This document shows positions 22,140 through 34,497 of a stretch of DNA of 64,000 nt, piece after piece. Under the pieces are notes generated by a model that had not been told where the DNA came from, made no database searches, and saw nothing but the letters and a program-made list of their open reading frames with translations. Within the stretch, counting starts at the first letter, position 1; each line of letters starts with the position of its first letter. The translations under genes were made by a program, and so were the position numbers. The DNA is from Parasitella parasitica (lineage: Eukaryota; Mucoromycota; Mucoromycetes; Mucorales; Mucoraceae): NCBI GenBank assembly GCA_025201805.1, contig MU619248.1:177466-241465 (forward strand), written 5' to 3'.

Positions 22140-24225
22140 TTACAACTTGGGTCTACTATCTGTGTTATCCTCTGCATGTGCATTATCACGCAAGACGCGA
22201 CGAAGGATTTTTCCAGACGGACTCTTTGGAATAGCATCAATAAATCGCAAAGAACGAAGTTGCTTGTAAGGAACAACCTGATCTGCGACAAATTTCAAGA
22301 TTTGACGAGCAACATTTTCTGAAGCTGTGGTTCCTGAAACAAGTGTTACATAGGCACGAGGCATTTCTGTAGCTTGAGCACTATTATATACACCAACTAC
22401 AGCACAGTCTGCCACGATGGGTGATTTGAGCTATATGAACAACAAAGAAAATGATTCAGTACACATGGATAATAGTATCTGGTAGAAACTTACTAGAATT
22501 CCTTCCAGCTCTGCAGGAGGCACCTATGTAGTAAGAAAATAGATCAGTATTCAGCTGATGAATATCAAGTTACGGCCTGCGTGCATAATCTTACTTGGAA
22601 ACCCTTATATTTTATCAGTTCCTTGATACGGTCAACAACAAAAAAGTGTTGATTTTCATCAACGACCACAACATCGCCTGTATGGAAATAACCCTCTTCA
22701 TCAATACATTCCATAGTAGCTTTTGGGTTATGCAGATATCCCTGAAAAGAAAAAAACATCAATAAACAAATGACAATTGGATTGACAGGTGTCTTTATAT
22801 TTACCTTCATAACATTGGGTCCCTTAAGCCATAATTCACCACGCTCACCCTGTGCAACTTCTATAAAAAATTTCCTTTAATGAAAAGCAGCCTAACTATG
22901 CAGATTACTTGTTACCTTTTCCATTCTCATCGACAACCTTTGCAGTCATATTTGGAAGCAAGACACCAATGGAACCATCAACAACACGGTCAAGCGGCTC
23001 AGCAATAGCAGCTGGAGAAATTTCGGTCAATCCATAGCCTTGTTTGATAGACAATTGGGGCAAGCGTGCCTTGACTTCTCTACCCAGACTTCCACTAAGT
23101 GGAGCAGCGCCAGAAATACCAATCTTAAGAGATGATAAGTCGTAGTTCATGACAACTTCTTCTTTGGCTAGTAAAACATAGATAGGGGGCACAAGAGGAG
23201 CAATCGTAATATTTTCCTTTTGGACGATTTCACAGAATTTGATCAAGTCAAATCGGGGTAACACATGTACAGGAATACCCCAATATACGGCGGTGTGCAA
23301 GATGGCAGAAAGACCGAAGATGTGAAAGAAGGGCAAAACTGCAATCATACGATCTTTACTGAGGTCTACAAATGGGTCATCGATAGATGTCCATTGACAC
23401 GTATTGGCAGTGACATTTGCATGCCTGTCGATATGTAAGTAATCCTTCCACACATTTCATCCAAAATATGTATCTTACGTTGTCATTACGCCTTTACTTT
23501 TACCAGTGGTTCCCGACGAAAAGCACAAGTAAGCGACCTTGTCCTTGGCTTCTTCATATGTAAGCGCATCGGGAACAGCTCTTCGCGATCCTAATAATAC
23601 TTTTCCAAATGGTTGGATACCGCTAATAGTGGCATCCCCAAAGACAAAAATGTTCTTTCTGTATATGCCCACTCGATCTGCTGCCTTCAACGCAGTTTTA
23701 ACATTCTCTTCATGGCAGATGATGACCTTTGCTCTAGACATTTCCAATTGATACGATAACTCTTCGACATTATAGTTTGGATTTGCTGTTGTTGCAGCTC
23801 CATCTACCGGTGATTTAGTGTAAATAGCTTAATTTTGCGTGAATGTGCGAGTATGTGTCTTACTTGCGGCTAGTGCTCCAAGTATAGGCACAAAATAGTT
23901 GTACTATATATTTTTATATATACATATATGCATCAGTTGCTGCTACCAAGTATAAATACGCAATTAAATGTCTTTACTGTATACGAACCTGGTTTGGAGC
24001 ATAAACTGCGACAACATCATTTTTTTGGAATCCACAGATATCTTGAAGACCAGCGCCAAATCGAAGAACTTGATCTTTCAACTGAGCAAAGGTGAGAAAT
24101 TTGCCATCATTGGCATCGATCAAGATAGGTCTGTCCTCGGGTGTATTGAATTTGTTTGCAAAGAGGAACTGAATGATGCCCGACTTTGGTAAGTCAAGAA
24201 CTGGAAGTTTAGAAGAATATACCAT
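22140..24225 (-). CDS. Acyl-CoA synthetase of the 4-coumarate-CoA ligase-like group
   Basis: Adenylate-forming enzyme that activates a carboxylic acid to its CoA thioester. Exons: 24225-23989, 23903-23864, 23803-23479, 23424-22916, 22860-22805, 22741-22595, 22523-22494, 22430-22140; 1635 nt, 544 aa, usual family length, phase kept. Seen in order: [21 protein letters not shown], the AMP-binding P-loop [74 protein letters not shown] and the catalytic-Lys motif [14 protein letters not shown]. The C-terminus is PKL, close to but not a canonical peroxisomal PTS1 (S/A/C-K/R/H-L), so a peroxisomal location is possible but not established. A 30-nt exon (22523-22494) encodes [10 protein letters not shown]. 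Substrate unknown: aromatic or medium-chain acid. Confidence 0.93.
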
Positions 24226-24848
24226 CGTATGTATGAGAATGTCCGAAAGGAATACTTCAGTTACAAAATAGTTGTGTAGCTCTCTTTTTATATTTACTTA
24301 TCACAGAATGTAACAGTGCGTTGAATGTTTTCGGATTACACAAAGGCTGTACAATAGCACTAGCCAATCAATGTAGATCCGTGTAAGTGCTGTGTGAAAT
24401 ATTTGAATAACTATTTAGCGATGTGAATTATTTAAGCGCTGGTCTCTCGGATTTTGAGTTATTTTAACCCAGAGCATTTACTTTCGTATAGCAACTTACG
24501 TAAAAATGCATTTGTCTTGACTTTTATTGAGGAGGAGAAGTACATTTAGAGCAACCGCAATGCAGCTTCCAGCAGATCAAGGTCAGTTTGTCATTATATC
24601 AGATTCAAGGGCAAAATGATGTATATATAAAAAGTATTACTGGTATACAATGCCCTGGGAATTTTTAATACAAACATGTACACATAATACACTGCCTTCA
24701 CAACCAATAGGATCATGTTCCCTTATGTTTACAAAGATCAAAATGCTCATTCATATTAAATTCCCCACACATTCAAATTGCATAATGTTTATATTATTTA
24801 TTAGCACATATTCTCATGTGGTAGGGTACATTTACAAAAAAAAAATTC
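24226..24848. other. Intergenic region, no gene seen
   Basis: About 620 bp between the acyl-CoA synthetase start (-) and the stop of the 11-exon membrane protein gene (-). It holds the promoter of the former and the 3' end of the latter. The ORF 24650-24865 lacks any family resemblance. Confidence 0.5.
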
Positions 24849-25159
24849 TTATACACGTGAAATAATCCAGTCCTCTGGATCTTCGATACCAACAAGATCC
24901 TCAGTAACTGTCAAAACTGTTTGCAACTCGTCGACAAAAACTAGGCTATTCATCAAGTAGGCGCTATAACTTGGAAACGACGGATTGGCAAGATCCTTGG
25001 GTTCAATCATTATCTTTTTCTCTAAAAGATTGACAAATCTCTGCCTTGATTCAACAGGTGATATCATATAGGGCGGAAGCGATGACTTTGCTGCAAGCGT
25101 CGTTGATACAAGCTTCAGACTGGTAAGAATAGAGGAAAGCTACACATATTCATAATTTC

Positions 25160-25223
<64 letters not shown>

Positions 25224-28200
25224 CATTAAATAGTAGCACTATAATATGATCACCATCCACTTACGTATTCTTTTCTTTCTTTCATCAAAATGGAGCCAAT
25301 GCTCTTTCGCCATTCCGGATGAACTTGTCTCAATGCATAACCCTGTATATGTGTATTGAATACCTTTTGATCCATCTACTGTTACAAACCTAATTTCTTA
25401 CCATATTTGTAACTAAATCAGACATATTATCCATCTTTTCCACAAGTGTTTTGTAGCTTGCAGCTGGAAAATAGCCACGTAGTGGTGGCTCGTAGGCTGC
25501 ATGTTGAAGAAGAGTTTGCTCATCCGCGACTTGTCGGCGAAGCTCAAGCGCAAGGGCCTCAAAGGCCCTGACAACGTGAGGTCCAGCTCTTTGACCAGTA
25601 GGCGAAACAGCACCTGCGCAAAGAATCCCAAAGCATTTTCCAATATCACGGATGGTACACGATATTTTCTTTCTCAATTCTACACGGCCCATTGGAGGAA
25701 AAGGGATAGCCATTAGAATACCCGATGCTGCGATACCAATAATAACAAGCAGCAAACGCTACAATAAACGCCATGTTAGGCATAATTCTGAGACGTTTTT
25801 CATTCACTTCAAACCTTTCCTGCAACTGTATAGACTTTATCATAAGTAGTGAGGCCTTGAACAATGTAAGAGTACTCGTACGACACAACCAACAACATTG
25901 TAACAGTGCTCATCAATGCAGCAACTCTGTATTTTGGCACAAAGAAGAAAACATGATACAATGGAAGAAATACGACAAAGCAAACAACAGCCACGCCGTA
26001 AGGATTGCCTCGACACATTTCCCAGATCACAATACCCAAAACAGCACCCACAACAGACCCAACAACTCTATCGATCAACCTACAAATATATACATAGTTA
26101 GCGTATAAAAGATGATTGTATTTTGGTTACCAATTCCACCACATACCCAAATATAAAAGCGCCAGTCATAGGGAACATCCATAGAACAAGTGTAATCATT
26201 GCCCATTGTCCTCTCCAATCCATATACCAGGCGTGATCTTGAGGCCTGAATGCAGGAACTGCTAGCATTACAACGCCAACAGCAGTTTTGAAAGCAAAAA
26301 ACGTAGTTGTATCAGTAAGCCATTTCCCAGCAAGATACAAGCCGTAAAAGAATTTTTGAGTAACTGTAACGGGTGCTGATACATCTGGATCTCCAAGCTT
26401 ATCCTTATGTGCAGGCCTTGCTTCAAATATATCGCCATCTTCATCCTCAGTACTACTCCTATTATCGCCGCGAGTGCCTACTCGCACCAGGTCATCTCCT
26501 CCTCCTTGGATTTGGTATTCACCCTCATCAGCACCTACTGAGCCACCTACGTTGCTATTCGACATCATCCACTTTTTCAAAGTTTGATGAGGAAGCCAGA
26601 ATCTCGCTTTTTTTCGGTCGGTTTCCAGTCGTTCGATCAGTTCAATCAGCCCAGCGACCTTTGTAGCATGTGTCTTTAGGTTGTAAATGTAAAGAAATAT
26701 CAAGTAAAGTGGTCCATTTCTTGGAATATCGGCAGTATTCATGTCCAAAAACTTTTTAAACACAACATCGCTTTTAGTCACTTGGTCAAAGCGATAAATA
26801 AGTTTGTGCAATTGAGCAGATGTTGTTGCCGATGATGGTAAGTTTTCCAACAACGCTGTGCTTTTTGGCTTTGACACCCAAAGCCGGGGAAAAGGCCAAA
26901 GAATGCTATTGAGTGCTGTTCGCGGGTGGTAGTGAAGATTACCGAGACGCACAGAGGCCTCATTGGTGGCAGCATAACATAGACTGGACAATTCTGCGGC
27001 AATAGGTTCGAGTCCTTCGACCGAGCTTTGAAATGCATCCAGGATGGCGGGCTCGTTGAAGCGTCTAAAGTATATGTTCTTTGTCTCTGAAAAAATATAG
27101 TTGTTTTTCATTATCAGAGCTAATCCAAGTCCATGCAGAGAATTTCTCATGTTGGTTACAGTTTTTGACAGCTCGCTACAATCCACATCTGAGATACGGG
27201 AATACAGGATTTCTCTTTTGACGGCTCGTTTACACTCAATCATCAACAACACGCCATTTTTGAGTCTTGCATTCAATGAGGGGAGTGTCGCATGATTGGC
27301 TGCTTGTGAATTTGAGAGAAATGCTTCAGAATGCTCTTTGAAAAAAGCATTGTATCCTGCAAGTGTCTTTCTGGTAATGCCCAGAAAATTGTTGATGCTG
27401 TCATCAGGCCAAATAAAGTAGTTGACCGCCAAACAGATGGCTCCAGCAACTGCCACAGGTCGCAAAAATAACCACTATATACAGTACATTTCACAAATAA
27501 TAAGCAAACACATATACCTCTAGATGAATTTCCTTGCACCTACCATAATAGTGGGCACCATGGGCGTGTAACCCGCAGAATACGTCATAGTGAACTAATA
27601 TAGAGCTACACATGTCAGTAAAATGATCATCATCGTTGCTCACCCCGCATTCCTTACGGTCAACACAATACACGCAATAACACACCCGAAATTTGCTATT
27701 TCAACGCATTCAATTTCTTCAACATCTATACCAGAGCATTGCTTTACAAATACCTTTAGGGATTTTCATGCGGATGATATTCAACACAAAGGTCCCAAAA
27801 AACAAAAATACTGCCAACACAGCACAAGCACCAGGCTGCACTGGATTGGGTTCTGACCGATTTCGAGCAAGACTTGCAAGAAATGCACCTAAAATTGAAT
27901 AATAAAGCTAATCAATCGACTGCTTCTATATGTAATGTTATGTGTCAGCTAGAAGCAGAAATATTTCTACCTAGAAAACTCCATGCGGTTGCCAGCAGAC
28001 CTCCCATAATTCCTAAAAAGACGGCCTTTGACATTCATATCGCACTGATTAGACTAACTTCGAGTGCTATATAGTTTTATTACCTCAGTCTGAATCCCTA
28101 CATTATACACACATTAAGCTTTATATGGCAAAGAGCCCGTTTTCATGATGATTTACCAATTGTCCTCACTGGAAAGAAGAATATGGTTACGATAGCCACA

Positions 28201-28682
28201 AGTAAAACAGAACTTCCAACTGCCTCCCGAGTATGGAAAGAGAAAATAAACACTACAGCAATCAAAAGAGCCATGGACGCCTTGACAGTTCTTCTAAATT
28301 GAGAAAAAAGTGGTAACGATGATTTTAAGCGTGCAAACAAGGTTGGTTTAGACGATGTTGTAGCATCAGCATCAGTAGCAGCAGCATCAGCAGTGGTAGT
28401 AGTAGTAGTTGCATTAGAATTTACAGCATTGGGCGTTGCATGTGAGGAAGATGATATAAGACTTGGATTGTTATGGGTTTTCGAATATTTTTCGTTAGAA
28501 TTCAATTTGTAAAACGATTGCCTTTGTACAAGTGATGGTGGCGATTTTGTGCTGAAAGCCGCATCTTGGCTGTACATAGTTGATTGAGCAAAGGAATGCT
28601 CTGTTTCGTTGGTGTACCAAGAAGATCGCTTAGGATCTCTGGGGCAAGGAGACAGCTTGTCCATCTCCGTCTTTTGGTTCAT
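24849..28682 (-). CDS. Large two-block multi-pass membrane protein, Bre4/DUF2421 (FUSC/aromatic acid exporter-like) family
   Basis: Fungal family annotated as putative ER transporter 6TM plus DUF2421, related to yeast Bre4 and FUSC exporters; transported substrate unknown. Exons: 28682-28157, 28097-28084 (14 nt), 28025-27971, 27888-27754, 27695-27658 (38 nt), 27594-27544, 27474-26147, 26079-25815, 25758-25402, 25342-25265, 25139-24849; 3138 nt, 1045 aa, phase kept. Seen: a Ser/Thr-rich cytosolic N-terminus, first membrane block (VKASMALLIAVVFIFSF through NFGCVIACIVLT and WLFLRPVAVAGAICLAVNY), a long soluble middle, second block (LYLAGKWLTD, FKTAVGVVMLAVPAF, DRVVGSVVGAVLGIVIWEM, RLLLVIIGIAASGIL) and a soluble tail with SPTGQRAGPHVVRAFEAL. 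The short exons are needed to keep frame and restore TM segments. Intron 10 (25264-25140) carries a 62-nt homopolymer. Confidence 0.88.
25161..25222. repeat. 62-nt poly-A homopolymer (poly-T on the sense strand of the host gene) inside an intron
   Basis: An uninterrupted run of 62 A on the + strand. On the coding (-) strand it is a T62 tract in the 125-nt intron 10 of the Bre4-like gene, upstream of the acceptor. It may be a real long polypyrimidine tract, an expanded mononucleotide repeat or an assembly artefact; its exact length should not be trusted. Confidence 0.9.
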
Positions 28683-29308
28683 CGTGGAAAAAAAGAAAGT
28701 AAGATAAGAGCCTAAAAAAAGATCTTTTTGACGTCTCAGATTTTATGCAAATAAAAGGAAAAACATTGCCACATGGACCAAATATGGTAGGTAAAATAGT
28801 TTAGCCTTTGCGTTTAAAGAAGGGCTTGGCGACACACTAGATGACAAACATCAATTGAAAACCACAATAATTGTTGCCTGTCAGCTCTATAACTAGTTTT
28901 TTTTTTTTAGGATATGAATGCAAAACAGACCGGAAAACATCAGCAAGCTAATTTATTTCATGCCTACAAAGCTACGAACTCACTAGATCCAACATGGTGT
29001 ACTTTTTATACTTAAAAACTACTTCTTTTATCTAATATTAGCGAAAAGCTTTACGGAGTGAACGCTACACTTTCCAATCAAGAGTTTACTTGTTTTTTTT
29101 TACAAAAAAAGAAAAAAAAACGTTGTTACTCGGCTCATAACGACTTATTTTCAAAATGTTTGGTTTATTTCTGTACAAAATAGTAGTTTTAAAGATATTA
29201 CAGAAGAAAATGATTTCTAGAGGTAAGAAAAAAATGTGAATAAATATAATCTATAAAGTAAAATGCAAAAAAAAAGGGGTAAAATAAGAAATTGTAATTG
29301 ATATGCGA
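28683..29308. other. Intergenic region, no gene seen
   Basis: About 625 bp between the start of the Bre4-like gene (-) and the stop of the PDR transporter gene (-): promoter of the first, 3' end of the second. A- and T-rich with several homopolymers (for example around 29090-29120). Confidence 0.5.
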
Positions 29309-32300
29309 TTATCGCTTGGCCTTTCTAAGCAAAAAGACAAAGAACATAAAAGCAAAGATGTTAAAGACAGAATAGGCGCAGAGAATACCGAAATCACGCC
29401 ATCTGTTGTCGAAACGCCAGCCAATTCTATCTTCATAAAACTGGTTACCCATGGTGTAAGGACAATAGTTGCAGACATCAGTAGACGAGTTGTTGCTAAT
29501 GTATCCATTTCCGCCAGCAGCAAAGAAGTCAGCCATGTAATCACCACAGTTTGTGCCAGGAGGAGGGATAATCTTGGTAAAGTCACTATCACCACAATGA
29601 ACTTCAACGCTATCCATGACATTAACCACAAGACCTTCAATCACATAGTGGTATGGATCCAACCAGTACATCCAGGCTCTCCAGAAATAAGGCATCGAGT
29701 TAGGAGGTTGCATAATACCAGCAAAAAGAATCAAGATGGAGGTAAAGAAGGGATTAATGACAGCAGCCATAGGTGGAGTAGCAGAGAAGGCAGCAATCAT
29801 GAAGCCCAGAGATACAGAATAGAACAAAAAGACTGTAAAGTGAATGTAGAAGAAGCCAACGCGATCAGAGACGTTTTGAAGACCTGCAGTCCAATAGAAA
29901 CAGAACAAGAAGATAGCAGAAAAGACAATCAAGTAAGGAATCTCAACGAGGACGCAAGAAAGTGCAAACGGGGCCCAGCCATAGTACTTGGAAGCATATT
30001 CACGACGGAACCAAGAACGCTCTTGCATGAAACGAGGCTGAGCCAAGATAATCAAAGCATTGGACATCAAAAGAGTAGTAAAGACAGAGAACATACGGTT
30101 TTGCATGTCAGCAGGAGTGTTACCCAATTTCCAGAAACTGAAGCCAGAGATGAGACCAATGAAGCAGACATTGAAGAGCCTGCCCATATTGTAAGTAGGA
30201 CAACGCCACCAAGAGACATTCATACGCTTGTATACGAGCCAAAATTGTTGGGCAAAGGTGAGAGAATAAGCACTGTTGTGGTTATGCTTGCTAGAGTCAA
30301 TGCTTTGGTGAATCTGTTCAAGTTCAGCATCCAGAGCCTTTGCTTGGTCAGAGGCAGTCCATACTTCAGACCAATCCTTGGTAGCCTTACCAGCAGTACC
30401 AGCACCAACACATTCAAGAATATATTCAGCAGGATTAGCTTGAGGGGAGCATTTGGGTCCACCGTTGGATTCAAAGTAATCAATCATAGTACGAGAGTTG
30501 GGACCGATTTCACCACAATAAGCTGTCTTTCCGCCACGGACCAAGAGGACGAGATGATCAAAATGTTCAAAAAGAGTAGCAGAAGGCTGATGAATGGTAC
30601 AAAGCACCGGCCAACCAGCGTCTGCAAGCTTACGGATAAAACGAACAATATTGAAAGATGATTGAGCATCAAGGCCGGAAGTAGGTTCATCCAAGAATAG
30701 AAGCTTGGGCTTGCCGACCAATTCAGTAGCAATAGTCAGACGCTTACGTTCTTCGACAGAGATACCAACGCCAGCTTCAAGATCGCCGACAAGCGCATCA
30801 GCGATTCTTTCCATCTCCATAAGACGAATGATTTGTTCAACATAAGAGTCCTTTTCTTCCTTGGGAACAGAGGCAGGTTGACGAAGATAAGCAGAGAATT
30901 TGAGAGCTTCGCGAACAGTAGCATTGGGATTGTGGACATCCATTTGTTCACAATAACCGGTAGTACGCTCAAAATCAGGACCAAGAGGCTCACCATTCAA
31001 GTAGATGCGGCCTTCAATCTTGCCAATGGTCTTGCGCTTAGCCAACACGTCCAAGAGAGTCGTCTTACCAGCACCAGAGGAGCCCATCAATGCAGTCAAA
31101 TGGCCAGGACGGACAATACCGCCAATGTCGTTCAAGAGCTTTAGCTTACCACCCTTGACAGGAACAGTGTAGTCCATATGGTGCCATGAGAATGTAGTAC
31201 CGTCATCAACAGCTTCCATCTTTTCGTCGTTATCAACAACAGTTTGTTCAAGAGCTTGGCTTTCATCAATTTCTTTGGGAGCACGACCAGCTTTGTAGAC
31301 CTTAGTAATGGAACCTTCCTTCTGAAGGTCAATATATTCCATGGCAAGAGCAGTGAGAATAGTAAACAAAAAGAAGAAGAGCAAGACAGCGACAAAGTCG
31401 ATCCAACGTTGCCAGGTTTCATAGCCGTACGCAGTATGTAGATAGTCATCACCGAGAACATAGGTTTGGCCAGGCACAGCACCAGGAAGGTTACAGGTTT
31501 GATAGTCGGTGTTGTTGTAAGATGGACCATAAGGAACAGAATTGTAGCCTTCACAAGTGAAATGCATGCCATGCAACTCGTTCGAGATCAAAGCCTTGTA
31601 GCCGTAAGCAAGAGGATTGATCCAGTATATCCACATGAGCCAAGGATGCATTTGGTTATAGGGGATTTGGTAACCACAATACACAAGACAAGCAATCAGG
31701 AGAATACTAGACAGTTGAGAGGCAGTGAAGAAATTAGGAGACACAGCACCCCAGAAACGGAAGAAGCCATTCATACATAAATTGGTAACAACAAGGATGA
31801 TAAAGAATGTAAAGAACTATCAAACAATAAAGTTAGTAAGATCTATAAAACCAGGACAAGTGATTGATAAACTTTACCTTTCCAGCATCAAGTACTAGAC
31901 CCATCATAAAGTAGACACAAAGTTCAAACACAATAACTTGAATAAGAGCCAAAGGTATATCAGCAATCACAGTGGCAATATAAAAGGCAGAAGGATGGTA
32001 CAGAGCAAAATGCTTGTGCTTTTCAAGCACACGACGGCCTTGCATGAAAGCAGACAATTCAGCTTGGGCAATCAAAGCATTAAACAAAAGAGAAAACAAG
32101 AATGAACCACCACGAGAGAAAGCACCACTGGCATCAGTAGGCATCATATAGAAGACGGAAGCCATGATAAGACCCTTTACAATAACACCACCATAACGAG
32201 AGATGAGAGCACCCTTGTCACCAAGAATTAGCTCAAATTGACGAACAGTAAGAGATTTGACCTGGTTGAAGTAAGTAGCCACAAAAGGAGAGTGTTTAGG

Positions 32301-33764
32301 AGCATACTTTTGATGAGCATCGAGGAAAGCTTGACGAAACTTCTCGTCAGGACGGTCTTGGTTGATCTTTTGTTCATATTCATCGCGTTCTTTCATCATC
32401 TCAGTATACAGAGCAGATTCCTTGTAAGCCTTTTCAAATTGGACAGAATTAACAGGCACCTTGGACTTGTAACCTTCACGGTATTCACGCTCATTCATGT
32501 TACAGAGACCAGTCAAAAAATCTGGAATAGATTTACGGTTAGGACAAAAGAAACCCATATCTTCAAAGTAGGCTTTAGCAGTGTTGGTGGGGCCAAAGTA
32601 GATACAGCGACCTTCGTCAAGAACCATAACCTTGTCAAAGAGATGGAAGATACTGTCGGAAGCCTGATAAAGAGTAGAGACGGTAGTTTTGTGCAAAATA
32701 TCAGTCATGATTCGAAGCGAACGAACATAATCAAGAGCAGAAGAAGCATCCAAACCACGAGTAGCGCAATCCCAGCAATTGATAGAACTACGAGTAGTCA
32801 TTTGTTCAGCAATAGAAAGACGCTTACGCTCGCCACCAGAAAGACCACGCACAAAGGCATTACCAACCATAGTGTTCATTTGTTTAGTCAGACCAAGCAT
32901 ATTACCAAGCATGTACAGAATCTTGTTGATAAATTCACCCTTACTTTCACCATCTAGACGCTTACCGGGAGTCTTGTTTTTGAGAGCAAAACTCAGGGTT
33001 TGCTTACAGGTCAGAGTAGGATAATGGAGATCTTCTTCTTCGTTGTAGCAAACTTCGCCACGGAAATGTTTTGCAAATTCTTGAGCTTCAATGCCACCAT
33101 AATGAACAGTGCCTTCAATGTTGGTATAAGAAGCACGCATGTTGGCAATGACACGCAAAAGCGAAGAACAACCAGCACCAGGACGACCAAGCACCAGAAG
33201 CATCTCACCGTCTTTACAGAAACCATCGTTGCCCTTGAGGATAGTAAAGTCGTGACCTTCATGCTTTCCCCATTTCCAGAATTGAAGTGAATCACGGAGC
33301 CACGTATAGTTGGTAGGAATGACTTTAGCATCGGCACCAAGGCCTTGTACAACCAAGTTTTTCCAAACAACGCCCATATGCTTGGGGTGAAAGCCTTGAG
33401 ATTCACCGGATTCGGTTTGGTCCCGCAAAAAATCAGTTAAATCGAAATCTTTGACATCGCCCTCTTCAGCTTGACCAGGAGTCATTGATTTGCGACGAGA
33501 GATACGAGATTGCTGCGTTAACTCTCTGCGAATCTCTTCATAATTGGACATGGCTGCCTCAATGTTGACAGCATTACCTTCTGATTCACCAAATGCACCG
33601 CCATTGGGATAGTTTGCTGTAGATGTTTCATTGTCGCTGTTGATTTCTTCCTTACCGTGAACCTCGTCAATAGTAGATTCATCAGAAAAGTGGTTTCTAT
33701 GTTGATATTCTTCATCACGATTGTGTCGCTCTTGCGGCATACCTTGCAAGGCTGGCATATCCAT
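29309..33764 (-). CDS. Full-size PDR-type ABCG multidrug transporter
   Basis: Plasma-membrane ATP-driven exporter with (NBD-TMD)x2 order. Two exons, 33764-31878 and 31816-29309, with a 61-nt intron; 1464 aa, the usual PDR length. Seen: NBD1 with fungal PDR Walker A GRPGAGCSSLLR (Cys for Lys), signature RGLSGGERKR, degenerate Walker B NCWDCATRGLDA, and Y replacing the switch His (TLYQASDSIF). NBD2 has Walker A GSSGAGKTTLL, degenerate signature GISVEERKRLTIATELV, Walker B LLFLDEPTSGLDA and switch IHQPSA. This asymmetry, one catalytic and one degenerate site, is normal for PDR transporters. Both membrane blocks are present, including the Cys-containing extracellular loops (HFTCEGYN, CPYTMGNQFYEDR). 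The N-terminus carries the family's Ser-rich linker. Large plus-strand ORFs opposite this gene are its shadows. Substrates unknown. Confidence 0.97.
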
Positions 33765-34059
33765 TTTGGATGTTTAACGTTGATTTACTGTTTGATTGAT
33801 TAAAAAAAAAAGAGAGGGATATATAATGTCAAGGAAAACAAAAGGAAAGGTTGATTAGGATTAACCAGTACGAATGAAAAATTCTATGAGAATATGTTTC
33901 TAAATGTTGCCTTTATATAAACTTTTTTTGATTTAACAAACTAGTTCTTCGGGTAAATTTTGGAGGGCTTGAATGATTTTACCACTTTTGATCTTCCGTC
34001 TGGAGTCTATTGCGGTAAAACCATTCAATTTTACATTGGCAGTGTAACACAAATTTACA
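33765..34059. promoter_or_regulatory. Upstream region of the PDR transporter gene
   Basis: About 300 bp before the PDR start. It contains A-runs and a TATAAA-like element (TTTATATAAAC, near 33911-33921) on the + strand. It may overlap the 3' end of the small candidate gene that follows. No regulator site is claimed. Confidence 0.35.
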
Positions 34060-34351
34060 TTACTGACTTTCAACATGGCATTCACAAAACTTCTCAAACT
34101 TTTGCAACTCCCAACGGCCTAAAATGTGAAGATATGTGTGATCAATTTAAACATGTTTTTGCCTTATTGTATAAGATTACAAGGAGGCAAAATCTACCTA
34201 GATGGCTGAAAGAAGAGTTTGCAGCGACATCTCCGTTTAAATGATTTTGCCAGTAATAAAGAAGAAATTCATTTGTAACAGCGAGAACTGGCGGCCATTT
34301 TGTCTTTTCTAGACGGTAAAATTGTTCTTCATATCTTTCTTTTTGCGTCAT
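34060..34351 (-). CDS. Candidate small spliced gene, unknown
   Basis: Exon 34351-34198 starts with ATG and reads like coding sequence (MTQKERYEEQFYRLEKTK then WPPVLAVTNEFLLYYWQN). A GT-AG intron (34197-34119) joins in phase to an exon reading GRWELQKFEKFCECHVESQ then stop at 34060. Alternatively a GTCAGT donor near 34070 joins to a further exon ending near 33935 (SRRKIKSGKIIQALQNLPEE). No family is recognised. The overlapping plus-strand ORF 33960-34244 is less convincing. It lies just outside the left D repeat, so it may be a remnant disturbed by the island. Confidence 0.3.
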
Positions 34352-34497
34352 AGTTCCTATTATTATTGTTTATTTGTGGGTTATCTGAATCATGCACACA
34401 CGACAAGCATTATGACAGAGTCTGATTTGTTCTGGTAGAACTTTTTGCTTTTACAAAAGAAAATCATATGTACAGTATGTACACATTCCAAAATTAC

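Noticed and set aside
27004-27020. GGTTCGAGTCC-like tRNA B-box
   Set aside because: Lies inside a coding exon of the Bre4-like gene with no A-box or cloverleaf around it.
29303-30661. 452-codon plus-strand ORF
   Set aside because: Lies exactly opposite the PDR transporter exon; composition is the antisense of a conserved protein and no domain is seen.
32238-32957. 239-codon plus-strand ORF
   Set aside because: Antisense shadow of the PDR transporter NBD1 and first membrane region.
33960-34244. 94-codon plus-strand ORF with ATG
   Set aside because: No recognisable family; the opposite strand gives a better spliced candidate. Kept only as the alternative to that entry.
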